Positions 63,590-64,000 of a stretch of 64,000 bases of DNA are shown here, in pieces. Positions within the stretch are counted from its first letter, which is position 1. Each line of letters opens with the position of its first letter. This DNA comes from Nautilus pompilius (taxonomy: Eukaryota; Mollusca; Cephalopoda; Nautilida; Nautilidae): the NCBI GenBank assembly GCA_018389105.1, contig JACATO010001461.1, positions 62,001 through 126,000 of the forward strand. The letters are read 5' to 3'. The translations under genes were made by a program, and so were the position numbers. The notes beneath the pieces are model-generated. The model did no database searches and was not told the DNA's origin. It saw nothing but the letters and a program-made list of their open reading frames with translations.

Positions 63590-64000
63590 AGTTGATCATA
63601 CATATAAAATGGATAACTATCTTGTGATAATTTTTCATTTTCGAAAGCTTCTAATTTTTCACCAACAATTTTATCTAAAAATCTAGATCTGTTTTTCATA
63701 TAACTTTTAAGTATCTTTTTTTCAAAGAATGAAATATGCTAAAATTTGTATTAAAATTTATTACAGAATGAACCTTTTATTTCCATATATTAATTTATTA
63801 CCCGTAATAAATTGGATTTAACGCATTAGGTAAAATATCAACCCTTACTTCAGTGTTTGAAACCTGATTATTATTTTCGTCAAAAGCTTTAAACTCATTT
63901 AAATTATTCATTTATCTATATATGTTTTGTTATCTATGCCATTAGAATTTACAGGATTATTAATAGTTATAATTTTGTGATTATCTAAATTAACATTTGA
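63590..64000 (-). mobile_element. AT-rich coding-like fossil at the window edge, possibly from a virus-like element
   Basis: On the minus strand the AT-rich DNA reads in short coding-like pieces rich in N, K, I and D. The piece at the window edge contains NNPVNSNGIDNKTYID. This resembles the repeat motif of fibre-type proteins in phages and in some Polinton-like elements of invertebrates. The stretch is broken (several breaks) and probably continues past position 64,000. Age is unclear, but the composition still differs from its surroundings. The family is a guess from one motif, and a low-complexity AT-rich coincidence is possible. Confidence 0.3.

Overview
This is a 64 kb window of AT-rich eukaryotic nuclear DNA, almost certainly from an invertebrate animal. 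Microsatellites (AAT, CT, GA, CA), tRNA-type SINEs, LINE and mariner relics and a multi-copy invertebrate gene relic point to a lophotrochozoan, perhaps a mollusc. That assignment is a weak inference. No complete host gene, rRNA or convincing tRNA gene is visible. Most open frames are short and chance-like, or arise from simple repeats.

Layout: 0-0.5 kb holds one or two tandem tRNA-derived SINEs. 0.5-15 kb is mainly unique AT-rich DNA with an AAT array, a 46-bp minisatellite (7.53 kb), CT and GA tracts and a strong hairpin (12.2 kb). At 15.2-15.5 kb a ~70-bp minisatellite carries repeated TGACGTCA palindromes. At 16.1 and 20.6-21.2 kb lie TTA/TTG and CA arrays. A decayed mariner-like transposon with both terminal inverted repeats occupies 23,179-24,515. 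A decayed LINE reverse transcriptase lies at 33.9-34.8 kb. A diverged dispersed repeat has copies near 36.5 and 46.4 kb. Long CT/ATC and AAT arrays lie at 37.9-38.5 kb. Several CpG-containing, repeat-poor islands (about 1.2, 19.7-20.2, 28.8-29.1, 31.7-32.1, 43.8-44.2, 47.5-49.2 and 56.4-56.9 kb) stand out from the AT-rich background and could be regulatory. The last contains a plausible first coding exon of an unidentified coiled-coil protein.

The most striking locus is 60.28-61.67 kb. An internally deleted copy of a multi-copy invertebrate gene family of unknown function lies on the minus strand. It is preceded by six 10-bp-phased heat-shock elements and a TATA box, and followed by polyadenylation signals, so it looks like a heat-shock promoter carried by a dispersed gene. 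The right edge (63.6-64.0 kb) holds very AT-rich, coding-like debris with a fibre-type motif, possibly the end of a virus-like fossil that continues beyond the window.

Overall the window reads as a gene desert or a very long intron/intergenic region dominated by old repeats, with scattered candidate regulatory sequence. The working was by eye; similarity searches were not possible.
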